Positions 34,833 through 35,000 of a DNA stretch of 35,000 bases are shown in pieces. The translations under genes were made by a program, and so were the position numbers. The notes below the pieces were generated by a model. That model ran no database searches. It was not told the DNA's origin and worked only from the letters and a program-made list of their open reading frames with translations. The stretch lies in NCBI GenBank assembly GCA_963170055.1, contig CAUJGJ010000258.1, forward strand, positions 1,346,101 through 1,381,100, written 5' to 3'. The stretch comes from Halisarca cf. caerulea (Eukaryota; Porifera; Demospongiae; Chondrillida; Halisarcidae). The first letter of the stretch is position 1. Each line of letters starts with the position of its first letter.

Positions 34833-35000
34833 CACACCCAGTGGCACCCTGGATGTGTTTTTACATTGGCTATAGACAGCATCACATACAGGTCCTACCA
34901 CCACCACAAACACAAGGTTGACACAATCTATCGAAATAGTTTGAAGAATGGGGAGGAGAGCTGAAGGAGGGAAGGAGAGGTGAGGGAGCTAGAGGGAGGG

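Overview
This window looks like nuclear DNA of an animal. It has spliced genes with GT-AG introns and proteins collinear with human PGLS, peflin, COPS3 and FEN1, plus a eukaryotic tRNA-Glu, tRNA-derived short repeats, a non-LTR retrotransposon and several families of TA-flanked MITEs. Introns are small to medium and genes are packed closely, with 216 bp and 157 bp between neighbours. There are dense (CA)n arrays and mosaics of ACGT/GTAC/TATG words. I infer an early-branching marine invertebrate, possibly a sponge, but nothing seen here proves the phylum.

Layout: 1-225 is the 3' end of a 6-phosphogluconolactonase gene (+). 726-4260 is a non-LTR retrotransposon with one intact 987-aa ORF (reverse transcriptase plus restriction-like endonuclease), preceded by a second copy of its own 3' tail. 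5069-9779 (-) is a seven-exon peflin-type penta-EF-hand gene whose N-terminus is a coding minisatellite. A short intergenic region separates it head-to-head from 9996-16715 (+), a 13-exon COP9 signalosome subunit 3 gene with a tRNA-Glu(UUC) in intron 5. Only 157 bp further on, after an E2F-like motif, FEN1 begins (16873-31934, +, 16 exons, 380 aa, all catalytic residues kept). After FEN1 the sequence is mostly repeats, with a possible minus-strand gene start near 34124 and two tRNA-like/SINE units.

The most notable object is a 5,991-bp DNA transposon (22147-28137) inside the 9.4-kb intron 8 of FEN1. It has perfect 87-bp terminal inverted repeats and a perfect 9-bp target-site duplication. It carries two convergent genes: a RecQ-type superfamily II helicase (+, broken by a likely one-base frameshift) and an intact seven-exon 971-aa protein (-) that resembles DUF6589-type proteins and is presumably the transposase. 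This arrangement fits the helicase-bearing lineage of Academ transposons (AcademH), although I assign that from memory of the families and not by search.

The cellular genes have no obvious common pathway: PGLS (pentose phosphate), peflin (calcium/ER export), COPS3 (cullin deneddylation), FEN1 (Okazaki fragment and base-excision repair). Their proximity suggests shared promoter regions more than shared function. All exon structures below were built by hand from splice sites, reading phase and protein similarity, and every phase closes.
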